A model generated the notes under the pieces. It ran no database searches. It had not been told where the DNA came from and worked only from the letters and a program-made list of their open reading frames with translations. A stretch of DNA of 64,000 nt, from positions 1,612,001 to 1,676,000 of the forward strand of contig NC_012704.1 in assembly GCF_000023145.1 (NCBI RefSeq), read 5' to 3'. Position numbers and translations under genes: made by a program. Source of the DNA: Corynebacterium kroppenstedtii DSM 44385 (GTDB taxonomy: Bacteria; Actinomycetota; Actinomycetes; Mycobacteriales; Mycobacteriaceae). Positions 56,078 through 64,000 of this stretch are shown piece by piece (the stretch's first letter is position 1; the number at the start of each line of letters is the position of its first letter).

Positions 56078-56575
56078 GTGAGTACAGAGGACAAAGCCGA
56101 CCGCGTGCACGGGGACGATGCCCTGACCAGTGCAGACGGAGGACAGCAAGAGGTGCAGCCTCAGCACACGATGCCGTCCGTTCGGGTTCGCATTGTTCAA
56201 ATCATTTTTCTCATCGCAGCAGTGGCCGCAACCTTATTCCTAGCCCACTGGCAATGGGACCGGTACACGTCGGACTCGGGTACCGCGCAGAATCTTGGCT
56301 ATGTTTTGCAATGGCCGGCAATTGGAGCCTTTTTCATTATCGCGTATCGTAAGTATCTTCAGTACGAACGTGAACTCGCGGAAGGTAATGCCGAACCCGG
56401 CGCGAGGCGTGAAACCTCACGTTCTCGCCGTAAAGAGTCATCGCGCAAAGGAGCGACGGACACACCCTCCCGCGAGAACGATGCTCCTATGCGGGAGATA
56501 CCTGAGGACTTCTTGCCTCAGCGATCCCGCCCCCAGCCTGAGCAAACCCCGGAGAACCCCAGAAAAACTCATTAA
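56078..56575 (+). CDS. Conserved membrane protein, LprD (Rv1343c)-like
   Basis: 165 residues with two hydrophobic segments (about 38-56 and 74-90). Between them HWQWDRYTSDSGTAQNLGY and after them LQWPAIGAFFIIAYRKYLQYE closely resemble the M. tuberculosis LprD core as I remember it. The C-terminal 70 residues are polar and Arg/Pro-rich, ending in an IPEDFLPQR-type motif also seen there. There is no lipobox here, so the lipoprotein label may not apply. The function is unknown. It precedes the DUF3817 gene, as in mycobacteria. Confidence 0.8.
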   Translation: MSTEDKADRVHGDDALTSADGGQQEVQPQHTMPSVRVRIVQIIFLIAAVAATLFLAHWQWDRYTSDSGTAQNLGYVLQWPAIGAFFIIAYRKYLQYERELAEGNAEPGARRETSRSRRKESSRKGATDTPSRENDAPMREIPEDFLPQRSRPQPEQTPENPRKTH

Positions 56576-56599
56576 ACGTAGGCACGCAGGAATTCCACT

Positions 56600-57064
56600 A
56601 TGACTAACAACACCCCTGTGAATGACGCACAGTCGACTGGTGCGCCCAATAACGATGCACGCCAAGCCGATACACATCCATCCGACGCGAATCGCGCACC
56701 CAATCAACGGCGACGCGACACACCGCGGATCAATCCCGCTCGGCAGGCGCGAGTCGCTTCCGCACTTAAACGCTACTCAGTGGCCGCCTACGTCACAGGT
56801 GTGTGGCTACTTCTCCTCTGCGTGGAGATGGTTTTCGACCACCTGATTCTTGATAATCCCCCCGACTGGTTCATGTATATCGGCATGGCCCACGGTTTTT
56901 TCTTCATGGTATACCTCATCATGACGCTGGACCTCGGAACGAAAGCGCGGTGGAAGCCCATCAAATGGCTCACCACATGCTTAGCGGGAACCATCCCCTT
57001 CCTCTCCTTCGTGGTGGAGGCACGTCGTCGGCACGAAGTCCAGAAGGCATTCAACCTCTCGTAG
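56600..57064 (+). CDS. DUF3817 membrane protein
   Basis: 154 residues. A disordered, charged N-terminus of about 50 residues precedes three membrane helices. GMAHGFFFMVYLIMTLDLG is the DUF3817 core, followed by GTIPFLSFVVEARRRHE. AGGA precedes the ATG. It lies 24 bases after the LprD-like gene, probably the same transcript, and is convergent with rdgB (12-base gap). Function unknown. Confidence 0.87.
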   Translation: MTNNTPVNDAQSTGAPNNDARQADTHPSDANRAPNQRRRDTPRINPARQARVASALKRYSVAAYVTGVWLLLLCVEMVFDHLILDNPPDWFMYIGMAHGFFFMVYLIMTLDLGTKARWKPIKWLTTCLAGTIPFLSFVVEARRRHEVQKAFNLS

Positions 57065-57076
57065 CACCGCCAGCGC

Positions 57077-57880
57077 CTACATATCCCCTATTGATCGCAA
57101 AATCGGCACCAGCTGGGCCAAGGCGCGCCCTCGGTGTGATTGGGCATCCTTCTCTTCAGCAGATAGTTCGGCAGAGGTTCGCGGCGCAACACGCGGGCGT
57201 CGGTTCTTCCCCGAGTGATCTGACTGATTAACACCTTCGCCATCCTCATCACCCGCATCCCTCGGGGAATGTTGAATCTGGGCGCGGGTGTCTTCCTCCT
57301 CGGGAACAAAAATCGGATCGTAACCGAAGCCATTAGTGCCCCGAGGCTCGCGAATAATACGGCCCCGCCACTGGCCGCGAACAACGAATTCGCCAGGTTC
57401 AGCAGGAGCCGAGAGAGAAACACCCTCACTGAACTTTTGTAGCGAAGGAACCGTCAGGCCTGCCGCCTTCGCCCGAGGCATCAGGCTCTCCGGAATAACT
57501 AAGGCGCATACCGAAACGAACGCAGCCCCACGTCGTTCATCGGGGACATCATTCATCTGTCCCAAAACCAGGTTCGTGTTGGCATCATCATCGCCATGCT
57601 TACCTGACCACCGAGCCGAGAGCACCCCGGGCATGCCATTGAGCTCGTCGATAGCCAAGCCGGAATCGTCGGCAATCGATACCAAATTAGTGTGCTTGGC
57701 AGCTTCTCTAGCCTTCAACAGGGCATTATCACCGAACGTCCGGCCGGTCTCTGGGGCCTCAGGATACTCAACGACATCTTTCAAGCTGAGCAACTCAATC
57801 CCAGCAACATGCCGCATATCCAGAACCCTTTGGAGCTCCCTCAGTTTCTTAGCATTCCGACTGGCAACAAGGACCTGCAC
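57077..57880 (-). CDS. rdgB: dITP/XTP pyrophosphatase (HAM1/RdgB)
   Basis: Removes non-canonical purine NTPs; 267 residues. SRNAKKLRELQRVL, the catalytic SIADDSGLAIDELNGMPG, GTNGFGYDPIF and the C-terminal RTSAELSAEEKDAQSHRGRA are all intact. A charged insertion of about 35 residues (from TRAQIQHSPRD to RPRVAP) interrupts the segment between the last two motifs and makes the protein longer than the usual ~200. The GTG start has GGAGG four bases upstream; the ORF continues upstream without support. Confidence 0.93.
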   Translation of the reverse strand: MQVLVASRNAKKLRELQRVLDMRHVAGIELLSLKDVVEYPEAPETGRTFGDNALLKAREAAKHTNLVSIADDSGLAIDELNGMPGVLSARWSGKHGDDDANTNLVLGQMNDVPDERRGAAFVSVCALVIPESLMPRAKAAGLTVPSLQKFSEGVSLSAPAEPGEFVVRGQWRGRIIREPRGTNGFGYDPIFVPEEEDTRAQIQHSPRDAGDEDGEGVNQSDHSGKNRRPRVAPRTSAELSAEEKDAQSHRGRALAQLVPILRSIGDM

Positions 57881-57949
57881 ATTTCCTCCTCGTCCTGGGT
57901 TAAGCACTCGTCCTTTAGCAAGCACCCATCCTCTGTTACGCGTTCTTCG

Positions 57950-58714
57950 TTAAGCGTTCTTCCGGTTCGGCAAACGTTTCGGATACGGCTTCGACAGAGC
58001 TTCCTTCTGAGCACGAATCAGCTCTGAACATCCCTTTTCCGCCGCATCCATAAACTGCATCAACTGCTCACGAGAAAATGTGCTGTGTTCACCCGTACCC
58101 TGGATCTCCACGAACTCGCCCGATTCCGTCATCACGACGTTCATGTCGACCTCCGCGCGAGAATCCTCTTCATACGGCAGGTCCAGGCACACATGCCCGT
58201 CGATAAGACCGACGGACACTGCAGCAACAGGAGGAAGCAAGGCATTCTGAGACACCAGGCCCTCCGCTTCCAGGTATGTCAACGCATCGGCAAGAGCAAC
58301 ATAGGCACCGGTAATAGAGGCAGTACGCGTACCACCATCTGCCTGGAGGACATCGCAATCCAACGCAATGGTGTTTTCACCCAACGCCTTCAGGTCAATA
58401 GCAGCTCGAAGCGAACGCCCCACCAGACGGGAAATCTCATGCGTCCGCCCCTTAACCTTCCCCCGCATTGACTCGCGCGGCATCCGCTCCGCCGTCGCCG
58501 AGGGAAGCATCGAATACTCGGCCGTTAACCACCCTTCACCGCTGTCCTTTTTAAAACGAGGCACACGGTCCTCCACCGAGGCAGTACACATCACACGTGT
58601 GTTCCCGAATTCCACTAAGACAGACCCAGCGGGATTCGTCGTAAAGCCACGAACAATACGGACAGGACGCATTTCATCAAGGGCACGGCCATCAGCGCGT
58701 ACAAAATCACTCAT
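57950..58714 (-). CDS. rph: Ribonuclease PH
   Basis: Phosphorolytic 3'-5' exonuclease that trims tRNA 3' ends, 254 residues, hexameric. [41 protein letters not shown] and [20 protein letters not shown] identify it. The chosen ATG has GGGTGGGG three bases upstream; an upstream start ten codons earlier is less likely. It is followed downstream by rdgB on the same strand, as expected. Confidence 0.96.
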   Translation of the reverse strand: MSDFVRADGRALDEMRPVRIVRGFTTNPAGSVLVEFGNTRVMCTASVEDRVPRFKKDSGEGWLTAEYSMLPSATAERMPRESMRGKVKGRTHEISRLVGRSLRAAIDLKALGENTIALDCDVLQADGGTRTASITGAYVALADALTYLEAEGLVSQNALLPPVAAVSVGLIDGHVCLDLPYEEDSRAEVDMNVVMTESGEFVEIQGTGEHSTFSREQLMQFMDAAEKGCSELIRAQKEALSKPYPKRLPNRKNA

Positions 58715-58749
58715 GGTCCCCACCCTACCGGTCGCCCCGGACACGACCG

Positions 58750-59520
58750 CTAAAACTCGTACGTCTTCTTGGGGGTCGCTACATCGATCTCACCCGAAAA
58801 ATGGTCCTGAGCAGCGCCAACAGTGGCCAACGCATCAATCCATGGAGGGATGTGAGTCAAAATCAACCGCTCCACACCAGCTCGCGTTGCCGTCTTGGCC
58901 GCCTCCGGGCCACTCATATGCATGTCAGGTGCAGCATTCTCCGACGACACTCCCCATGACGCCTCACACAAGAGCGTGTGCGCACCCTTGGCCAAGTCCA
59001 CCAGCTGATCGCAGTAGGCGGTGTCCGCAGAAAACACCAAGGTGTGGCCGGTTCCCCGCTCAACCGCCCGCAGCGCGTACGTCTCCGTCGGGTGAATGAC
59101 GCGCACCGGCGTGAAATCAAAAGCCCCCACCGACTGAACAACACCCTCGCGCCAACTATGGATGACGAAGCTATCGGAGAAATCGTCCACGTCACCTGGT
59201 GCGTCGGCACTGGCTAAGCCCAAATGCTTAGCAGAGAAATCCGGGCCGACGAAGGTATGTTTGGACTTCGCTGCTAATTGGGGATGGAACCGACGCCACA
59301 CCAGCAGCGACGGAAAGTCTAGGCAGTGGTCAGCATGCAGGTGGGTAAAGACGATATGCGCTCGACCAGGGTCGGTGACCTGCGGGAGAACCCCCATCGC
59401 CCCGGGCCCCAGATCCATGATGACAGGATCCGACCCATCGTCCGGCGTCAACAAATAACTCGATGCCGGAGACTGCGGACCAGCGAGGCTTCCTGAAGAA
59501 CCGATAATCGTCAACCGCAT
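58750..59520 (-). CDS. Metallo-beta-lactamase-fold hydrolase, Rv1339-like
   Basis: 256 residues. The zinc-binding motif [10 protein letters not shown] is near 59-68, followed by SADTAYCDQ and the terminal [22 protein letters not shown] begins the fold. In mycobacteria the protein at this location (Rv1339) is reported as an atypical cAMP phosphodiesterase; transfer of that function is inference from sequence and synteny. It lies between murI and rph on the same strand. Confidence 0.88.
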   Translation of the reverse strand: MRLTIIGSSGSLAGPQSPASSYLLTPDDGSDPVIMDLGPGAMGVLPQVTDPGRAHIVFTHLHADHCLDFPSLLVWRRFHPQLAAKSKHTFVGPDFSAKHLGLASADAPGDVDDFSDSFVIHSWREGVVQSVGAFDFTPVRVIHPTETYALRAVERGTGHTLVFSADTAYCDQLVDLAKGAHTLLCEASWGVSSENAAPDMHMSGPEAAKTATRAGVERLILTHIPPWIDALATVGAAQDHFSGEIDVATPKKTYEF

Positions 59521-59628
59521 GTGTTTATAGTGCCAGACCAGCGCACATCATGGCGATTAAAGCTGCAATTTTGCGCGCTTTTGTCTCGATCATCACTCCA
59601 TCATCTGGCTGAGATGAAGATCACGGAT

Positions 59629-60504
59629 CTACATATCCGTAAGGCCCTCAACGTGGCTCACTTGGGTAATCGACGGGCCCAAGAAACGCCTGGCCAGCCT
59701 GGCAAACCGATGGGGATCACCGGTCGACTCAAAGGTCCGAACAGGTTCAGGACCCGCATAGTCATTCACGACGTTGGCATCCACCACATCCAACGACTCC
59801 GCCTCAGGGTTAGCGTCGTTAAACAAATCCTCCTGATAAAGGACCCGCGGAACCTCCTTGCCCTCCTCCTCGGAGCTGCTCACCAGGGTCACGTTATCCC
59901 CCATCACCAGCTGAATCACCCCTGTGAGCAGCGGATAATGAGTACACCCCAGCACCACAGTGTCGACGCCGACATCCTGCAACGGCTCCAAATACGCCTC
60001 CGCTAAGCCCATAATCTGCCGGCCCGTCGTGATGCCACGCTCGACGAAGGGCACGAATTGCGGGCAATCGACGGCATGGACCTCGATGTTCGGATCCAGA
60101 TTCGCGATGCATCGCTGGTACGCTCCCGACGCGATCGTTCCCGTCGTTCCGATCACTCCGACGCGGCCATTGCGCGTTGCCGCGACCGCGCGTCGCGACG
60201 CCGGCTCGATCACCCCCACGACGGGGACGTCGTAGAGCTCCCGCGCTTTATCCAAGAACACCGACGCGGCCGTATTGCACGCGATCACGATCATTTTGGC
60301 GCCGCGGGCGACGAGGTCGTCGGCAATCGCCGTCGAATACCGGATGATATCTTCGCGGGGCTTGGGTCCATACGGGGCGTGCGCGGTATCTCCGACATAC
60401 ATGATCGACTCGGTCGGGGCTTGGTCCACAATGGTCCGCGCAACAGTTAACCCGCCTACCCCGGAATCAAAAACTCCAATGGGGCTATTTTTCATGAGCG
60501 CCAC
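59629..60504 (-). CDS. murI: Glutamate racemase
   Basis: Makes D-glutamate for peptidoglycan; 291 residues. The two catalytic cysteines lie in VIACNTAAS and [23 protein letters not shown] and [11 protein letters not shown] are typical. The GTG start overlaps the end of the DUF2017 gene by 13 bases; the ATG three codons later is an alternative that would still overlap. Translational coupling with DUF2017 is likely. Confidence 0.96.
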   Translation of the reverse strand: MALMKNSPIGVFDSGVGGLTVARTIVDQAPTESIMYVGDTAHAPYGPKPREDIIRYSTAIADDLVARGAKMIVIACNTAASVFLDKARELYDVPVVGVIEPASRRAVAATRNGRVGVIGTTGTIASGAYQRCIANLDPNIEVHAVDCPQFVPFVERGITTGRQIMGLAEAYLEPLQDVGVDTVVLGCTHYPLLTGVIQLVMGDNVTLVSSSEEEGKEVPRVLYQEDLFNDANPEAESLDVVDANVVNDYAGPEPVRTFESTGDPHRFARLARRFLGPSITQVSHVEGLTDM

Positions 60505-61049
60505 GCTTCAAGTAAGGACTCCTGGCACACCGCCAGCCATTCGACGAAATTCCGATCAAACCCTGCGTCGGGGCCAGCTTCAGGCAAATGCCCCTCGTCG
60601 TCAATAAAGGCTGCAGCCTTATAGATGCGGATGTCGTTCAGCCCAGCTAACCAGCGTGGAACGTCGTCAAAGGTCAACGACACATTGACCGACCCATCGG
60701 GGCCTAAAGCGTCGACAATATAACGAAGATTCGTAAGCTTCTGGGAAATAATTTCCGGTTCGTGAAGCTGACGGAGCATCCCATTGTCGCCCTCAAACTC
60801 TTCGGCCTCCGACGTTTCAAAGTCGGGAAGCAAGCGCGCCAAGCCCGGGTCCTCCGGTTTTTCGGAGTGGCCCGAACTGATCCCCGTCACCTCCTCGAGC
60901 ACATCCTTGGGAGCGCTCCGCTGGCGTTCAATTAATGCATTGCACAAGTCTGCCGCCGCGTCACCCAGAAGTTCCCGCTCCATGGGCTCAAAGGTCGTGT
61001 TTATTGTCCTCTTCTTCAGCAACCCTTTACGGGGTTTCCACGGCTCCAC
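60492..61049 (-). CDS. DUF2017 family protein
   Basis: 185 residues, soluble, mainly helical and acidic; no catalytic motif visible. It matches the DUF2017 (Rv1332) type found between clpS and murI in mycobacteria and corynebacteria. GTG start with GTGAGGG upstream. An acidic Ser/Glu-rich insert at about 58-90 seems variable. A link to ClpS/ClpC function is suggested only by co-location. Confidence 0.85.
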   Translation of the reverse strand: MEPWKPRKGLLKKRTINTTFEPMERELLGDAAADLCNALIERQRSAPKDVLEEVTGISSGHSEKPEDPGLARLLPDFETSEAEEFEGDNGMLRQLHEPEIISQKLTNLRYIVDALGPDGSVNVSLTFDDVPRWLAGLNDIRIYKAAAFIDDEGHLPEAGPDAGFDRNFVEWLAVCQESLLEAWRS

Positions 61050-61123
61050 AGCTTATCCCTCACGTGATTCGTCGGTACGTCATACGAAGCGAGTACAACT
61101 ACAAGCAGCTTACCGCCCTAGCT

Positions 61124-61423
61124 TTAGCCCTCAGAACGCTGCATGGTGGCCCATAAACCCGCAGTCTGCAGCTTCTTGACATCGACTTCTACCTTATCGC
61201 GCTCCCCCGACGACACGACCGCCTTGCCCTCCGTATGCACTTTCATCATCAGCTCCGTCGCTCTAGCACGCCCATAGCCCAGCACAGTTTCAAACACATA
61301 GGTGACATAACTCATCAGATTGACGGGGTCATCCCACACGATGCACAGCCATGGGAGATCAGGTTCTGTCATCGTCTGTGTGTCTGTTTCGGGGGTAGCT
61401 AAGGGAGCTGCGGCAGGACTCAT
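61124..61423 (-). CDS. clpS: ATP-dependent Clp protease adaptor ClpS
   Basis: N-degron adaptor for the Clp machinery, 99 residues. PWLCIVWDDPVNLMSYVTYVF contains the substrate-pocket and ATPase-binding strand, followed by the helix with ELMMKVHTEGKAVV. TAAAGT (61431-61436) lies seven bases before the ATG at 61423, suggesting a leaderless transcript and excluding the longer ORF upstream. Divergent from pncB. Confidence 0.94.
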   Translation of the reverse strand: MSPAAAPLATPETDTQTMTEPDLPWLCIVWDDPVNLMSYVTYVFETVLGYGRARATELMMKVHTEGKAVVSSGERDKVEVDVKKLQTAGLWATMQRSEG

Positions 61424-61430
61424 GGTGTCC

Positions 61431-61436
61431 ACTTTA
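61431..61436 (-). promoter_or_regulatory. Putative -10 of clpS (leaderless)
   Basis: TAAAGT, seven bases, ATG. Confidence 0.45.
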
Positions 61437-61544
61437 GCCAGAAACCATGCCGACTCACAGGAACCCAGCGAACCGTGCCGACGCCTCGCACGGCGACCGA
61501 GGAGGCGGGTTATCCATTCATATACGTTTGTCCCCGGCACCCAC

Positions 61545-61550
61545 TATCAT
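61545..61550 (+). promoter_or_regulatory. Putative -10 of pncB (leaderless)
   Basis: TATCAT, seven bases, ATG at 61558. Confidence 0.45.
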
Positions 61551-61557
61551 GATCGCC

Positions 61558-62886
61558 ATGAACGCTTCCCACCCCCAGGACACCACTCGACGCTCCAGCG
61601 CACTACTCACCGACAAATACGAACTCACGATGCTCGACGCAGCCATTAAAGATGGCACAGCGGACCGACAAGTGAGTTTCGAAGTTTTCGCCCGACGGTT
61701 CCCCGGACAACGTCGGTACGGAGTTGTTGCAGGTACCGACCGAGTTTTACGCACTGTCCGCGATTTCGTCTTTACCGACGAACAACTCGAATACCTCGAC
61801 TTCCTTAGCGACGAAACAATTGAGTACCTACGCAATTACCGTTTCTCAGGCCATATCGACGGATACTCCGAAGGCGAACTCTACTTCCCATACTCCCCCA
61901 TTTTGACGGTCCGCGGAACATTCGCTGAGTGCGTAGTGCTGGAAACAGTGATTCTCTCCATCATGAACGCCGATTCGGCCGTCGCAACGGCAGCAGCGCG
62001 AATGGTTACCGCCGCTGAGGGTCGGCCCATCATGGAGATGGGATCCCGACGCACCCACGAATATGCCGCGGTCACCGCCACCCGCGCCGCCTACCTCGCA
62101 GGCTTCTCCTCCACCAGTAACTTGGAGGCCGCGTACCGCTACAACATCCCCTCAGCGGGAACGGCAGCGCACGCATGGACTTTGGCGCACACCACCGACA
62201 ACGGAGCCCATGAGGACGAAGCATTCCGTACGCAGATCGACACCCTCGGCATAGGAACGACGCTTCTCGTCGACACGTACGACATTGCCGCTGGCGTGCG
62301 CACCGCCATCGATGTCGCCGGCACTGACCTAGGCGGCATCAGGATCGACTCTGGCGAACTAGGCGTTTTAGCACGTCAGGTCCGCGACCAGTTGGATTCC
62401 TTAGGAGCAACGAACACGAAGATTGTCGTGTCCTCCGACCTCGACGAATTCGCAATTGCTGCGCTGCGTTCCGAGCCCGTCGACGCGTACGGCGTCGGCA
62501 CGTCTGTGGTGACCGGTTCTGGGCACCCCACCGCCGAAATGGTGTACAAGCTCGTTGAGGTCGACGGACTGCCCGTGGCGAAACGCTCAAGCCACAAGAT
62601 CTCGCACGGCGGCACCAAGCGTGCCTACCGCGCCGTCCGAGAATCTGGAACCGCGGTTGAGGAAGTTATCACGCACTTCGACGACGACGCCCCGAAACTG
62701 TACAACGGCCTGCATGCGCGCCCGTTGACTGTGGCCCTGATGCGCGATGGAGAAATAACAGGCAATCTCCCCTCGCTCGAGGCGTGCCGCGAGTACCTCT
62801 CTCAAGCGCTCATCACGTTGCCATGGGAAGGCCTCGCCCTGTCCGCCGATGAACCTGCTATTTCCACCCGGTTCGTCGGGTTCTAG
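61558..62886 (+). CDS. pncB: Nicotinate phosphoribosyltransferase
   Basis: Salvages nicotinate to NaMN with PRPP; 442 residues. LLTDKYELTMLDA opens the catalytic fold. FEVFARRFPGQRRYGVVAG, EMGSRRTHEYAA, GTAAHAWTLAH, VDTYDIAAGV, GGIRIDSGELG and KRSSHKISHGGTKRAYR follow in family order. I chose the ATG at 61558 because of the -10-like TATCAT seven bases upstream; ATGs at 61447 and 61549 are in frame but without a ribosome-binding site. Confidence 0.95.
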   Translation: MNASHPQDTTRRSSALLTDKYELTMLDAAIKDGTADRQVSFEVFARRFPGQRRYGVVAGTDRVLRTVRDFVFTDEQLEYLDFLSDETIEYLRNYRFSGHIDGYSEGELYFPYSPILTVRGTFAECVVLETVILSIMNADSAVATAAARMVTAAEGRPIMEMGSRRTHEYAAVTATRAAYLAGFSSTSNLEAAYRYNIPSAGTAAHAWTLAHTTDNGAHEDEAFRTQIDTLGIGTTLLVDTYDIAAGVRTAIDVAGTDLGGIRIDSGELGVLARQVRDQLDSLGATNTKIVVSSDLDEFAIAALRSEPVDAYGVGTSVVTGSGHPTAEMVYKLVEVDGLPVAKRSSHKISHGGTKRAYRAVRESGTAVEEVITHFDDDAPKLYNGLHARPLTVALMRDGEITGNLPSLEACREYLSQALITLPWEGLALSADEPAISTRFVGF

Positions 62887-62904
62887 GCGGCTCACCGGAA
62901 ACAT

Positions 62905-64000
62905 ATGGGTTCGAAGACTCGTCAAACCGATGCTCAACCGAGCAATGATAATGAAAAGTACGACGCAGAGCGCTTGCTCGACACCGTCGTTACCGCGATG
63001 GGAGGTGCCCGGCGTGATGGCCAATCGCGGATGACCTCCTCCATCCAAAAAGCGATCAGGATGGAGAAGCATCTGGCGGTGCAGGCTGGTACCGGAACTG
63101 GGAAGTCGATGGCTTATCTTATTCCGGCGATCGCGCATGCTGTCGAAACGGATACCACGATCGTCGTGTCGACAGCGACGATTGCGCTACAGCGTCAGCT
63201 GATTTCCCGGGATCTTCCCCGTATCGCAGAGGCATTGAAACCCACGTTGGGCAAGATCGATTTCGCGATCCTCAAGGGACGGTCTAATTACCTGTGCCTG
63301 AATAAGCTCGGCGTCGAGGATGACAGTGAGAGTCCGCTGATTGATCCCGGCCAGATTTCGCGCGTCGGACGGCAGGTAAAGGAATTACACGAGTGGGCAT
63401 CCGACACTGACGACGGCGACCGCGACAGCTTGGAGAGCAGCGTTTCCGACCTGGCGTGGAAGCAGGTCAGTGTGACCGCGAATGAGTGTATCGGTGCGTC
63501 GCGATGCCCGCACGGCGAGGAGTGTTTCGCGGAGCGTGCGCGCGATAAAACGCGTGATGCGCACGTTATCGTCACGAACCACGCTTTGCTGGCCATCGAT
63601 GCATTGTCCGAGGGGCACATCCTGCCTGAGCATGACATTGTTATTGTCGACGAGGCGCATGAGCTGGACGGGCGTATCACGTCGGTGGCAACGCAGGAGC
63701 TGGCAGCACCGGGTATGAGGGCGACGGCGCGTCGCGTCGCCAAGTTTGATGACGAGGCGTCATCGTCGCTGATGAATAGCATCGATGATTGGCAGTCGTA
63801 CATCGACGCTGTGGTGGATGATGGGCGTTGGAAACCGTTTCCGGATGGTGCTGCCGGCAATGTGGAGGATTTGCGGAAACACATCAATACTGCGTTTACA
63901 GCGGTGCATAGTGTGTCCGCCGATTCGTTGTCGAATGATCCGGAGAAGGCGGCGGAGCGGCAGGCGGTGCTTTCGGCCCTGGATGAGCTGCAGCATACCT
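62905..64000 (+). CDS. dinG: DinG-family ATP-dependent DNA helicase, cut by window end
   Basis: XPD-like Fe-S helicase; the first 365 residues are present and the frame is open at base 64000. Visible are the Q-motif region (RMTSSIQKAIRMEKHLAVQA), Walker A AGTGTGKS and the four-Cys Fe-S cluster (YLCL, then NECIG, RCPHGEECF). After VTNHALL comes the DEAH box VIVDEAHEL. GGAA lies before the ATG. It follows pncB after 18 bases, as in M. tuberculosis (Rv1330c/Rv1329c). Confidence 0.95.
   Translation, partial: MGSKTRQTDAQPSNDNEKYDAERLLDTVVTAMGGARRDGQSRMTSSIQKAIRMEKHLAVQAGTGTGKSMAYLIPAIAHAVETDTTIVVSTATIALQRQLISRDLPRIAEALKPTLGKIDFAILKGRSNYLCLNKLGVEDDSESPLIDPGQISRVGRQVKELHEWASDTDDGDRDSLESSVSDLAWKQVSVTANECIGASRCPHGEECFAERARDKTRDAHVIVTNHALLAIDALSEGHILPEHDIVIVDEAHELDGRITSVATQELAAPGMRATARRVAKFDDEASSSLMNSIDDWQSYIDAVVDDGRWKPFPDGAAGNVEDLRKHINTAFTAVHSVSADSLSNDPEKAAERQAVLSALDELQHT

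Overview
The window is a mid-GC chromosomal segment of an actinobacterium of the order Mycobacteriales, most likely a Corynebacterium. The order of the housekeeping genes decides this: rne-rplU-rpmA-obgE-proB, valS-folC-DUF4233-ndk, clpX-clpP2-clpP1-tig, rpiB-nitroreductase-pepN, thioesterase-ettA-ssb, orn, DUF3618/bcp and a block running from an LprD-like gene and DUF3817 through rdgB, rph, a metallo-hydrolase, murI, DUF2017 and clpS to pncB and dinG all match blocks I remember from Mycobacterium and Corynebacterium genomes. A perfect core of the ClgR site before clpP1, many apparently leaderless genes and a mycothiol-type nitroreductase fit this. I cannot name the species. No rRNA, CRISPR array, prophage or intact transposase gene was seen.

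Layout. 1-9.4 kb (minus strand): proB (cut by the window edge), obgE, lysP, rpmA, rplU and a very large RNase E/G. 9.4-18.7 kb (minus): ndk, an amino-acid ABC ATPase and permease with no binding protein, DUF4233, folC, valS and mdh. 18.7-24.9 kb: a highly structured mdh-tetR intergenic region, tetR (plus), then clpX, clpP2, clpP1, tig and tRNA-Pro. 24.9-28.4 kb: a non-coding stretch with an array of G-rich motifs, tRNA-Gly, an ABC-F ATPase and a small HTH protein. 28.4-39.8 kb: rpiB, nitroreductase, pepN, a conserved hypothetical, thioesterase, ettA, a second ssb, dps and a CopD-CtaG membrane protein. 39.8-48.5 kb is accessory in character: tRNA-Arg, a 69-bp inverted-repeat element, an exported protein with a small membrane protein, and a complete pyrimidine deoxynucleoside system (deoR, nupC, cdd, deoA and a fused deoC-phosphomutase), then tRNA-Lys. 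48.9-64 kb: a lipoprotein L,D-transpeptidase, HAD hydrolase, orn, tRNA-His, DUF3618, bcp, a glutamine amidotransferase, DUF4272, tRNA-Leu and the LprD-to-dinG block.

How the genes work together. The deo cluster takes up pyrimidine nucleosides (NupC), deaminates cytidine/deoxycytidine (Cdd), phosphorolyses thymidine/deoxyuridine (DeoA), moves phosphate from C1 to C5 of deoxyribose and cleaves it to glyceraldehyde-3-phosphate and acetaldehyde. The last two steps appear to be joined in one 850-residue polypeptide. ClpX, ClpP1, ClpP2, ClpS and trigger factor form a protein-quality set; RNase E/G, RNase PH and oligoribonuclease an RNA-decay set; Dps, Bcp and the nitroreductase a redox-defence set.

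The least explained items are the deoC-phosphomutase fusion with its attenuator/operator-like leader, the motif array at 25.25-25.41 kb, the paired palindromes upstream of mdh, the transposon-like inverted repeat after tRNA-Arg and the exported-protein pair beside it.
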